NCBI RefSeq assembly: GCF_031755915.1
Contig: NC_083382.1
Coordinates: forward strand, 11,153,501 to 11,217,500
DNA length: 64,000 nt
Origin: Ziziphus jujuba
Lineage: Eukaryota > Streptophyta > Magnoliopsida > Rosales > Rhamnaceae
Direction: 5' to 3'
Shown: positions 24,994 to 35,860 of the stretch, in pieces
Numbering within the stretch: position 1 is the stretch's first letter
Layout: each line of letters begins with the position of its first letter
Made by a program: the position numbers and the translations under genes
Notes under the pieces: model-generated
The model's database searches: none
What the model was told of the DNA's origin: nothing
The model's input: the letters and a program-made list of their open reading frames with translations, nothing else

Positions 24994-27900
24994 GGTACGA
25001 AAATGGACTTGTACTTAAAGGGGTTTTGCTCCTCTTATCACAGACTCACAGTTCCCAAGTCCTTCCCGTTACCTTTAAAAAAAATTGGGGTTTTGCTCTC
25101 TAACACCAATCCAATTGATTTTTCCTGCAATTGATTCTCTTGAAAAACCCAAAAACTCTGTTTACCCTGCATTTATTTAGAGTCTCATGGCTTGGAAATT
25201 AGAGCAAACCATGTGCTTACATCTGAGCTCACCACATGGCGTTTTCATTCCAATTTCAATGCAATAAAAAGGAAGTGAAGGAAAGAAAAAGAAGTCAGTA
25301 ACATTGAAAAAATAATAAAAAAATATTATATTATTATTCTTCTTCTTCAACCTAATTCAACATCCATTGATGGTTTACCTCATTATTCATTCCTCTCCAA
25401 GCGCTAATCAAAAACCCTTTTCAGAAACACATCTTCTTTTCATTATGAAAGAACTTCAAACCACTATTTCTCTGCAGATGGAAAAGAAATTGCTATAATT
25501 ACCATTTTTTTTTTCCTGTGCCATGCTCAGGTCAAATCATCATTGGAACCTCATTTTGCTTGGAGACTTATCAACAGAATCTGAGATCTTCTGTAGAAAT
25601 CTGTCGGCACAGACTACTGGAACTCAAAGAAGACTCTTTTAGAATTCAAAATTTAGATGAAGTTATTCAAGATATTTGCATTAATATGGCTCTCAAATAG
25701 AAGTTAAATATATATTTCCTATTGAATTCAAATACTAAGAGTGACTTTGAAGGTGATCACTTTGGCCCTCTTGTTTTTCTGGTACTATGAGCTTTTCATT
25801 AAAATAATACAAACTTCAAGATGGGAAATGGGATATAAAGTGATAAGATTAATTTTCATTTTGTAAAAATGCTTCAGAAACAAAAAGTGGAATATTCACA
25901 AAAGGTTAGTTTGATCGGACAGATATATATAATTTGTCCTTGACCCTAAAATAATCTATTTTTTCCCCACCAGCATAGGCTCCCAAGCATTTCATTTTCT
26001 AGATTAATAATTGTTTGATTCATGGTAGAATTTCTTTCATTTAGTTTAAGACAAGAAATATATCATATTGTTTTTGTTTTGCAAAGATTCCTAACATATT
26101 TGCTTGGAAAACTAGTTAGCAAATAGATAAAAATTTGAAATCAATATTGTATATTTAAAATAGTTTTGAGATTACTTTCTGGTCTCTTTCAATATTTAAT
26201 TCTTTTCTGGGTTTTCTGAGAAAAGGAGGGAATATTTAAAATATTAAATTCTGAAAAATAACAAGAACACTTTTTTACTTTGTTAGATTTACCTTATAAG
26301 ATGTTGACATCATTGGTGATACATATAATGATTAATTATAAGTTTTAGTATAAAGGTAAACAACATTAATTATTAATAATCAGTTTTAATTGTAATAATT
26401 CATATGAAGTTGGTCCCTTAATCATGGTCACAAGTATGCTTTAATACGTGGGTCATCACTGCCTTTCCTACCCGAAATTCTTGCCCCACACACTCATCAC
26501 CAAACCACAAGCAAGTAGGCCATAGTTCCGGCCGGCCAGAGCTGGCTTAGCCACTTAATTTGGTTATTGTGCCTAACACTCTCTCAAAAGCATATAGAGC
26601 TAAGCAGAAAGCGCAAAATAGTTATATGCATTCTTTTAATAACCTTATGAATTCCATATCATTAATTATATTCATTATTTATGTTGATCATGTTAAAGAC
26701 ATTATTTATATGACCAATTTGCCCAATTTCTAAAAAACAAAACCAAATATCAATGCTGCTTGTTCCTCCCTCATAACACTTTTTAATATCTTTTTTTCTC
26801 TAGAGACATCTAAGTAGCTAGCTATATTATTTGCTTCTTCATTTGGGAAACCATTAGTAAGTTTTGAATAAAAGTATGAAGAAACCAATTTCAATGAGAT
26901 CCAAGAAAAAAGTGATATAGCTAGTGGAAACTTTTTAAAGCTATTATAGCCTCCCAACAGATTATATTGGTTAGAGATATTGATAGATGTCAATTCTGAA
27001 AACCTGAGATTTTGTAGGTAGTAATCAAAAGGCTAGCAAAGGGGCCGATTGCTATAGCTACTGTTGTAGTGCGTTATTTCTTTTGATATATTAGATGAAG
27101 ATTTGAAGAACCTCAACTATTTGCTTTTGTCTACCATAGCTTGCTAGGAGTTTATAATTAGAATACTAAGTCTTATACTTTTTCTTAGTGTTTCTCCTTT
27201 TGTTCAAATTTAAAGAATGTAAACAATAACTCAGGGCCTATATAGAAATTAAACATATTGAAAAAATATATTTGATATAAATCTTTAGATTTGTTTCTTG
27301 CAAGTTCTAATTTTTGGGATCGATTGTCATAATTTAAAATGGTATATATCAAAACCTTGCTTATCAATAAATCTTGTGTTCAATATTTGATACCCCATTT
27401 TAATTTATATATGTATTAAGAAGAAGTTTGGCACTCACACATGTAAGGGAAATATTTAGAAATATGTTATATATATAAATATATATATTGTTGAGTTTAT
27501 TTTTTATAAGTTATCATATTTAGAATTAATAGTAATTTAATATGGTATTAGAGCTTATATAATGTGCTATATATATATATATAAATATTTTTTTTTCTTT
27601 TATTATAGATTAAATATTTTTTAAAACTTTATTTTAATCATTTTCCCAATATATAATCTTTCTTGGATCACAAATCAATTTCAAACTCATGTAATAGTTA
27701 GCTAATTAATAAAGTGTAACATTTGTATAAATATATTTATATATATATATATATATATATTACGATATTTAAATCAATCCGATGTGAGAATGATGAGTGT
27801 ATATATACAAATATATATGAACTAGTCCGCATGGGGCATGAGTGAATATAAAAGTGTAATCTAGCTATAAGAAATTATAACAGTCAAATTAAGTTGACGA

Positions 27901-28535
27901 AGATGTTGCCACTTGTCGCCCATTAGTGTATGCGAGTCGTAAAACAAATAAAGCAGAAAATATGCCTCAAGAAACCCTAACTGGATGACCAATTGCTCAA
28001 CATTTTGGGTACAAGGCATTGGGGGAACAAACTTAGAATGTCAAAAAACCTAATTAAAAATAAAAAAGGTATGGAGGATTAGAGAGGTTGATGAATTGGA
28101 AAGAGGGAATAAGATGAAGAAGAACCGGACAGTTTGTTGGGGATTGTAAGCCAAAGAATGTTTTAGCGAAACACAAATGGGAGGGGACCATACATAAATC
28201 TTGATGAATGTTTCATCGAACTTCTGCGAAATTTGCAAAAAGAAGATCATCTTTGCTTTGTATCCAGAGCTCTATACCTAGCTATCTATATAGAACTTTT
28301 TCCCCTACTACCATTATTTTACTGATTATTTAGGCCCTTATTTGTTTGAAACATGTAAGATTTCTACTTTTCTAATTGTTGATTTCTACTTTTCTAATTG
28401 TTTTTATTTTTATCTTTCGTGCATGCTATGGATTTTTTTTTTCTTTTGGCAAATTGCATGCTGAGGATTTGTTCGAGTTGCCACTTCTTTTTTAAAATTT
28501 TTAGTTTGTGTATCTAGGTCATAATACATTGTTAT
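24362..28535. other. Gene-poor intergenic region
   Basis: The first few hundred bases form the leader and promoter side of the minus-strand membrane-protein gene. A 31-base T-run lies at about 24960-24990 after an A-run at 24919-24938. Further on are (AT)n tracts (27470-27490, 27570-27583, 27737-27760) and a 22-bp tandem duplication at 28359-28402. No coding region is supported; open frames are short and unlike any family I know. Confidence 0.6.
28359..28402. repeat. 22-bp direct tandem duplication
   Basis: gatttctacttttctaattg plus two bases occurs twice in a row (28359 and 28381). Confidence 0.9.
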
Positions 28536-28776
28536 AGTCCTATTTGACATAATTTATGTTTTTGCATTTTCAGAATGCTTAATTAAAATAGTTACTTTCT
28601 ACCGATTTTAATTAGAAGTATTTTTGAAGGCTTAAAAATACTTTTTAAAAATTATTTAAACATTTTCAAAAGTAATTTCTTATTAAAATTACTTATGACT
28701 TTTCAATTTCTATTGACTTTTTAGGCTTAAAAAAATTTTTTTTTTTTTCCTTCGAGAAACTATGTCAAATAGGACT
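28536..28776. mobile_element. Foldback MITE with AGTCCTATTTGACATA ends
   Basis: The left end reads agtcctatttgacataattt. The right end, on the other strand, reads agtcctatttgacatagttt. The 241-bp element is flanked on both sides by TAT, a three-base duplication that would fit a PIF/Harbinger-type MITE. It has no coding capacity. Family assignment is inference; the inverted ends and flanks are seen directly. Confidence 0.75.
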
Positions 28777-29383
28777 TATATGTTATATTATAACTTTAAA
28801 GATATCTTTAAAAAAATAAGATCTATTGGTATTTTATTCTTAATTTGTATTAGCAATTGGGAAACTTTTAATGATTTTTAATTATAATCAAATTTATATA
28901 TAAGAAAAAAATAACTAAGAGATTCATCAATAACACAAACACACATGATTATAATTAATTAGTGAGTACTTAATTTGATGAACAAACTAGTAACGTATAT
29001 AGACAATATTAACCAATACAATATCACAACCATATATAAATTAATTTGGACAAAAGTTTTTATACTACTTCTTTTATAGCATAAAGAGTGACATAGAGTC
29101 CTTATAACAAAGTGTTTTTTACTGTCACGTGGTGAGATATGGTTTGCAAACAGTGTGGTATCCACGTACATAGCATTCATTCTCCTTTCCTTGCTGAGGG
29201 TGCCATGTGGTGGTATAAAATCTGCAATCTTCACTTGAACTCCCTTAAGAAAAAAAGAAATATTCTATATATATGTAATTTGTCAAAATCTTTCTTCTTT
29301 TCTAATTGGAATATTTGAAAGACAATCTTAGTTCATTTTTCCTTTTTTCTTTTTTAATTTTAATTTTAGAGTTTACATGCACA

Positions 29384-29466
<83 letters not shown>

Positions 29467-29474
29467 TATGGGAA
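28777..29474. other. Intergenic spacer with very long (AT)n
   Basis: No gene is supported. The uninterrupted (AT)n at about 29386-29460 is one of the longest in the window. An open frame on the minus strand at 28959-29234 matches nothing I know. Confidence 0.6.
29386..29460. repeat. (AT)n microsatellite, about 75 bp
   Basis: Uninterrupted AT dinucleotides sit next to the foldback element at 29475-29637. Other (AT)n tracts over 30 bp lie at about 20190-20229, 21058-21088, 47730-47781 and 50478-50531. Confidence 0.95.
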
Positions 29475-29637
29475 TTTTTATGGTGCAGACCATATCAAAA
29501 CCGATATTTTTTAGAAGAAAAAAAACGTTGACTTTGCTTTATATGTATACACAGCATATACAGCAAAACCAATATTTTTATTTTTTTTTCAAAACTCATC
29601 AAAAACATTGGCTTTAGTATAGTCTGCATCGTAAAAC
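29475..29637. mobile_element. Foldback MITE, copy A of a (TA)n-associated family
   Basis: Left arm tttttatggtgcagaccata pairs with the right arm, which reads gttttacgatgcagactata on the other strand. Both arms continue into caaaaccgat and taaagccaat. The middle contains a smaller inverted match (gttgactttgctt and caaaaccaat). It lies directly beside the long (AT)n tract. Copy B at 32198-32341 has the same layout and related arms. Confidence 0.65.
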
Positions 29638-29753
29638 TGCTTTGTAAATTATATAGTAATGCTAAAATCTTAAGTGATCAAGTAGTAATCCTTAATATTT
29701 ATCATGTTATTAAATACTTAACATAAGTTAAAGAATTATATTCTCTATAGATT

Positions 29754-29792
<39 letters not shown>

Positions 29793-29981
29793 TTCCATTA
29801 ATCATCTTCATCATTGATTTAATAAAATTAAGGATGTTTACATGACAACTTTTTTAAGTTTTTGGATTTAAATTCAAATAACGATTAACAATGAAATCAA
29901 GTAATAAGCATTTAACATGCAGACATTTTTTATTTGATTAAACTAGAAGTTTTATTAAGGAGACTAACTTCGTATTAAATA

Positions 29982-30013
<32 letters not shown>

Positions 30014-31821
30014 CAAAAATGCTATTGTAAAGATGATTTTCGACAAAAAGGTGATCGATAAGTATTTATCACCGTCCAATTTGCACAGTTTTATGTAATC
30101 TAAGTCTAATTACATATAATCATGCAAAACTGAAGGGTCATCCTCCACCAAGAGTGATGCTGTCCATCTTAGCAAAATTGATATATATTACATGTTGGGT
30201 TATACCTTATATATTAATATTAAGTGTGAAGCCATAATATTTTGAGGTGCTAAGCACCTAGACTCTCAAATAATTTGTTAGTGGTACTAGAGGGCTAATT
30301 TCATAAAAGTTATCAAAGCATGGATTTGTCTTTTAATTATAGTTTGGTAAAATTTAATTAGGCTTATATATATAGCTTATCAACATTCAAATGGTAGCTC
30401 AATATTCGTGATCCCTTATCATTTTTATGATCAGTAATAATATATGCATATTTATATATAGATTAAAATAGGCCAATTCTTCATATATAAAACACACTAA
30501 TATATGGTTTGGTAAGAAAATATAGAGCATTCACACTTTGAACAGTGAATTAAATAATCAGAAAGCATGCAGACAACAAAATATTCCGCCAATATAGGTT
30601 GATCACCATTACCGATCGGTAAAAGTTCACATGTACCGTTTGGAATCCGACTTATAAATGACATGAATGTTTACCTCAAACTTGTTCATCATAGCATATA
30701 CAAATATAGAGGCAGATTTATTACCCTATTTATTTGTGTACATCACTGGTTTGACCTATTAAGCACCTTCTTATAAGGCCTATGGATACTGTAACCTAAT
30801 ATCCATTCCAACAAAACATTGTACAAAAGGTGTGGCATGCATGCATGCAAGGCCATATGTTGTGAATATGGTTCCTGTTTTATATTATATTGAAATTTTA
30901 CTAAAGGAGCAAACTGTAGTATGTCTAATTGAATTTTCAATTTTAAATCATTAAAAAAAATGAAAATACTTTTACTATTCGATGTGTTAATATATTTTTG
31001 TTTTATATTTATATACTTATAATATGTATGTCAGGCCCTTATAGTAACTTTTATCCTTATGATTCTTGAACTAAAATGCAATTATTCTTGTCGCATTAAT
31101 ATTAAATTAAGCATTGCCATGCATCTCTGTCATTAATTTTTCTTTCCAAATCCATCTTTCCATGAATGAATTTATTAGAACGTTATTATATGTTAGCATG
31201 ACTAATATATATGAAATGAAGAAAACAACTTGAGATTAGTATATAAATATATATATATATATATATTATATAAATATACATTTATAAATATAAGACGTTG
31301 CTGTCAAAGATGGACCAATAAAGCCGACCCACGAAGATTCTCTTCAATTAATGTCACATCTCTACCTATGTGAAACCAACGCTTAACTACCAGCCTATTT
31401 ATGCAAATTATACATACATACATGCATACATACATACATGTGTGTGTATATATATATATATATCATCACTTTCTGTGTCTCTGCTTGTGCTTTCTGTTTG
31501 GCCCGCCAATATTTAATCTTTTTGTTTACTTTCTTAGCTAAGGATTCTTGAAGGGAAAAATCACTCTCAATAGATTCTCACACCAAAATGTTTTTCATTC
31601 AAAGGCACAAATGAGCGCAAAGCAGGAAACGGTATAAGCCTATCATTGGGCAGCATCTTGCATTTCCTTTTAGCTTGTTATTATCGATTGGCTGAACAAA
31701 AAAGAGATACCCACTTCCTCCATCCTTTCCATGATCTTGGATGCCATCGCATTCATCTCTTAACCATATGCATACAACATTATTTTCAAATACGGGTTAA
31801 TACAAAACATGCTCAACTAGC

Positions 31822-31852
<31 letters not shown>

Positions 31853-32197
31853 TACCTCTGTGTGTGTCTCTATGTGTGTGTTTGCCTGTACAATCAAAAT
31901 CATATTAGGTCAAATATAATGGTTTTACCATTAAAATATCATTTAATAACTATGTATTATTTTAAAAACTAAAATTTAAAAATATGCATTAACCTTGTAT
32001 CGATCCAAACCATTAGTATGTTTTTATACATTACCTTTTAAAACAATTTCAAAAACTAATAAACAAAATATCTCTAATGGTAAAATTACTATGTTAGTTT
32101 AATGCGAGTCTAACTATATGTATACATAAACATAAACATATATAAAGGGTATGCTAATTATAAACGCACACACATATATATATAGAAAGGCTATGGT
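29638..32197. other. AT-rich intergenic spacer
   Basis: No gene is supported apart from the possible foldback at 30014-30185. It holds several (AT)n tracts (29760-29784, 29990-30012, 31247-31266, 31446-31460, 31822-31845) and an interrupted (CATA)n near 31412-31440. The stretch 31300-31760 is less AT-rich, with no recognisable product. Confidence 0.6.
30014..30185. mobile_element. Possible foldback element beside (AT)n
   Basis: A stretch following an (AT)n tract contains nested inverted repeats: cagttttatgtaat against attacatataatcatgcaaaactg, and ggtgatcgataa against ttatcacc. Its outer ends (atgctattgtaaagatg and catcttagcaaaatt) are partly complementary. Limits are uncertain. Confidence 0.35.
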
Positions 32198-32341
32198 GCG
32201 GTTCGTTTGTATGCGAACTCGCACCAAGGCCGATACATTTTAAAAAAGTGTTGGGTTTATACACAACAAAGTCGATGCTTACCAATGTTTTTTTTTTCAA
32301 AAACGTCGGCTTTGGTGTGGGGCCGTATACAAACGAACCGC
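32198..32341. mobile_element. Foldback MITE, copy B of a (TA)n-associated family
   Basis: The left arm begins gcggttcgtttgtatgcgaa and the right arm, on the other strand, gcggttcgtttgtatacggc. Both then read caccaaggccgat or caccaaagccgac. (AT)n tracts lie a few bases outside both ends (about 32173-32183 and 32349-32370). The internal gttgggtttatacac / caaagtcgatgc region resembles copy A at 29475-29637. It has no coding capacity. Confidence 0.75.
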
Positions 32342-33039
32342 CTCCTCATATATATATATATATATATATTACCATGAAAATTTTACCATGTTACATGAAA
32401 TCAAAAATTTTGTCTGGGAGAGTAAAAAAATATGATAATTTTTCCAAAAAGCATTATCTATTGCAAATACATAGATGGTGGTTTCAGTTAAAAAAAAAAA
32501 AAAATTCTTTTCTACTATCTTGGACAAAATTTGTCCAGAATTTTCTATATGTGAAACTCTTATTATATATATATATATATATATGTGTGTATATGTATAT
32601 GTTTATGATCTAGTGGACTATCTAACTCATCTTATAATGTTAGATATTCATATCATATAAAACTAAATGAGAATAAAGAAAAAAATGCATAAAAATTTTA
32701 ATTTTTATTTTAAAAAATCTAATATTATTTAAATATCATGTGAAAGTTTAATTAGTTTATATTAAAGAGTTCATTTTTATTTATTATATTTTTATTATTA
32801 AAAAATAAAAATAAAAAATATTTTAAATTAAGACTATCAATATATGATTTACCGATCCTATTTCTAAATAATTAGTTAATAATAAAAGTTATCCATTATA
32901 AAAAGCTAGAATATATATACAATGGTGCTTAGATGAGGATTTTCTTAATTTGAATTAAAAAATGATAAAATTAATTATTTAGAGTTCATAAATTTAATAA
33001 GAGGTAACATGTCGGTAAGATAAAATCCAAAATTTTTAA

Positions 33040-33336
33040 GTGATCAAAGTTACTCATCCGCAATTTAAGAAGTCACATGGGAGAGATATGAACTACTTCG
33101 GGAACAACACAGGCAGAGCCCTTTTCATGTTTCAAAAGGGTGGAGCTGCTGATGATGTGTATTGGCAATTCAATGAGGTTGGATACTATACTTTAAAAAA
33201 AAACTTCACATGGTGGGTTTTGATTTCCTGCTGGAATTTTGTACCATATATTGGATTTGGATACCGGATCTTGTTTGGTAAAAGCATGCAGATCATCAAG
33301 GACTCAGCTACTTCCTACGAGCCTAGAGTTTGGTAG
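33040..33336 (+). pseudogene. Orphan open frame, possible exon or gene fragment
   Basis: An open stretch ends in TAG and encodes readable, non-repetitive protein (RDMNYFGNNTGRALFMFQKG, then VYWQFNEVGYYTLKKNF). It has a hydrophobic segment near its end (WWVLISCWNFVPYIGFGY) and finishes EPRVW. It is preceded by TTTTTAAG, a possible splice acceptor; its first ATG is at 33088, and upstream it has only a GTG. Composition is clearly less AT-rich than the flanks. I do not recognise the family. It may be a last exon, a retrocopied fragment or chance. Confidence 0.3.
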
Positions 33337-35402
33337 CTAGCTAGATAGAGATCCACTGCTGTTTTCTTTTGTCCAAACTCGCCATTAATCATTTGTCCTG
33401 CGGTACACTTTTTGCCTGAGAGAGGGTTGGTGAAAACAGGGGGAAAAAAATATATTATAAAAAAACACTTCTATATTTTTTTAATGATTATTTTTCAACA
33501 ATTATACTTTTCTATGCATCGAGTTCCCAATTTTCAAATAGAAATGTGAATCAGATATAAACTAAGTAAATTTTATTGGACAAATAAAAAATTAAAAAAT
33601 TAACTTTTAGTTGCTTATATGTTTATTATATTGCATTCATGATCAATATTAGTTTCAGGAGAATGTTTTTAGTTTTGTTTTCAGTATAATTAGATTTATA
33701 TTTTTAAAAAAACATCATTAATTTTTCATTAATTAATTTTTTACCATTTAATTTTAACAATTAAAAATTAGAATAAATTTCTACAATATTATTCTAACAT
33801 AAAAGAATAATTTTTTATAATATTATTCAATCATAAAATACTCATTTTTAACATTCAATAACTTTTAACAATTAAAATTAATTAATAAAAACTGATAAAT
33901 GAGTTTGTTTTGATATAAAAGAAAAACTAAAAGGAAATTAATGATGATATTTAAAAAAAAATTAATTTAAGTATAATTTTAATAAAATTAAAAAAGTTTA
34001 AATGAAATTTACTCCAAGCAAAATTGTTTTAGTAATAAATAAGATTTTTTTTTTGGCTAAAAATAATTAAGATATATGTTGGAAATTGAGGCATATCATA
34101 ACTGTGGCAACTTGGACTGAATTCAGGATTGCCTTTTATTTTATTTATTATTATTATTTTTTGTGCGTGTTTGTGTGGGTGTAATTATAGATTTTATGTT
34201 GATTTTCAAACGATAAAGTTTCCTAACTTACAGTGCACCAGGCTGGACTTTGCCAACAAGAAAGAATAAAGTGTCCAAACTATAATTTAAAAGGTACTCA
34301 AGCAAAAGAGAAAGGATGCTTAAGGTATGCTTTTTCTTTGATATAAATTCCACAGAATTACTCTTTATTATACACCTAGGTATATATACACATACACACA
34401 CACAATGTCAATTTATAGCTATATGGATTTTAGACAGTTCATAGTTCTTTTTCTTTGCACGTGTGGGATCATAATATTATTAGAAAACTTGAAACTTATA
34501 TGATGAGAATTATAACAATATTCTCTTTTTTCAATTTTTTTTGACTAATTTTAGTAGGACCTAGTTGCTGTACAATTTTTACTGTTCCATTCCAGGCATA
34601 AGTGGTTGTTATAAATAATATTTTCTGCATAAATAATTAAAAACCCTCATCAATTATTGCTACAAGGTACCGTAACCAACAAAGCTCTCAACCTGTGAAA
34701 AAGGATCAAAAAAGCATATTAATTGCTTTTTAACCATCCGTGATTTCTGTATTTTATTACCATTAGCAATTTGTTTTTCTAACGTTGATGATTGCAAAAG
34801 TCAAAGTTGTTTTTTAAATGTATCTAAATTTAGAGTACTAGAGTTGGGATACACACCATTTTTGGTTACTCTCCAAACATATATATATATATATATATAC
34901 TTTTAACACAAACCACATTTGTTGCATTCCAAAGCATTGACTTATATATATATATATATATATATATTTTTGGTTTCAATTGAAAGAGTTTTGAACTCAG
35001 AATTGTTGATGGAGAAAATAATTACTTTCTCACTAAAATGTAGGTACCAAATATGAAAATTAAAATTCTAAGTTAAAATTATTCACCAAACAACTTTTTG
35101 GTCAAGTGGGCAGTCTCCTTGTTTGCTTCGAGTATAGGTTTGGTTCAACTTGTGTACAAGGCTATATCAGTAATTTCATATAAATATCTCGATGTTCCAT
35201 AATATATATATATTAAGGTGAGGTGGCAAGGTGGGATTGGTCAGCTTCATGAAAACTGACATACACATAGCAGAGGAAACCAAAAGTGTTAAACGACACA
35301 AGACGACATCAAAAGAGCACCATTATTAGTCCACCGTAGGATCTTCCAAATTCATTGGAGAATCAAATTCGCTGTTCATCACGCAGTGAACTTTGTCACA
35401 GA
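33337..35402. other. Intergenic spacer before the SnRK1-beta gene
   Basis: No gene is supported. It contains a loose inverted repeat with arms near 33684-33740 and 33935-33990, (AT)n tracts at 34880-34899 and 34944-34967, and the probable promoter of the next gene in the last few hundred bases. Confidence 0.55.
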
Positions 35403-35476
35403 GAGGGAGAGAGAGAGAGAGTTTTTTAGAGAGAGAAAGAGAAAGAGAAAGGGTAAGAGAGAGAGAGAGAGAGAGA
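35403..35476. repeat. GA-rich tract in SnRK1-beta leader or promoter
   Basis: Repeated gagaga blocks, interrupted by short T and AAAG stretches, lie about 65-140 bp upstream of the leader ORF at 35541. GA-rich leaders are common in plant genes, so this may be transcribed. Confidence 0.7.
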
Positions 35477-35540
35477 ACAAATTGCACTTTCCATTCAGAC
35501 AAACAAAATCAAATCTCTATAAGTTAAAGCTGTGAAAACA

Positions 35541-35860
35541 ATGCAAAACTCCCTTCAGTCAATCGTTGGTCTCGTTTCTTGTACCTTTCCAGTCTATTTT
35601 CTCAGATGGGTATGTAACCTGAACCAATTTAAGTTATGAGGCTTTCTGCTCTTTCTTTCTTTTTCTTTTTTTTTTTTATTTTTTTATTTTTTATTTCCCT
35701 CCTCAATTTTTTGTTTTTAAATTTTCTGATTCATGGGTTTGTTCGGTTATTTCGTTTTTTGAGCTTTCAAGTTTCTCTAATTTATTTATTTATATATTTT
35801 TTGGTTTGTTATTAGAATTATTGATATTGTGTTAATGGGTTTTCCTTTGTTTTTCAGTAA
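35541..35860 (+). promoter_or_regulatory. Upstream ORF in the SnRK1-beta leader, stop formed by splicing
   Basis: An ATG at 35541 opens 23 sense codons (MQNSLQSIVG...) that end exactly at a GTATGT donor (35610). The matching acceptor TTTTTCAG ends at 35857 and is followed by TAATGGGT. In the spliced leader the uORF therefore stops at TAA (35858-35860), and the last A of that stop is the A of the main ATG at 35860. If the intron is retained, the uORF runs on to a TGA soon after. The arrangement would suit termination-reinitiation control. Splicing is inferred from consensus sites. Confidence 0.5.

Noticed and set aside
29302..29617. Open frames made of Ile-Tyr repeats
   Set aside because: Pure translation of an (AT)n microsatellite; not coding.
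31646..31972. 108-codon plus-strand frame
   Set aside because: Half of it is (AT)n and (GT)n translation and the rest matches nothing. No splice or start support.
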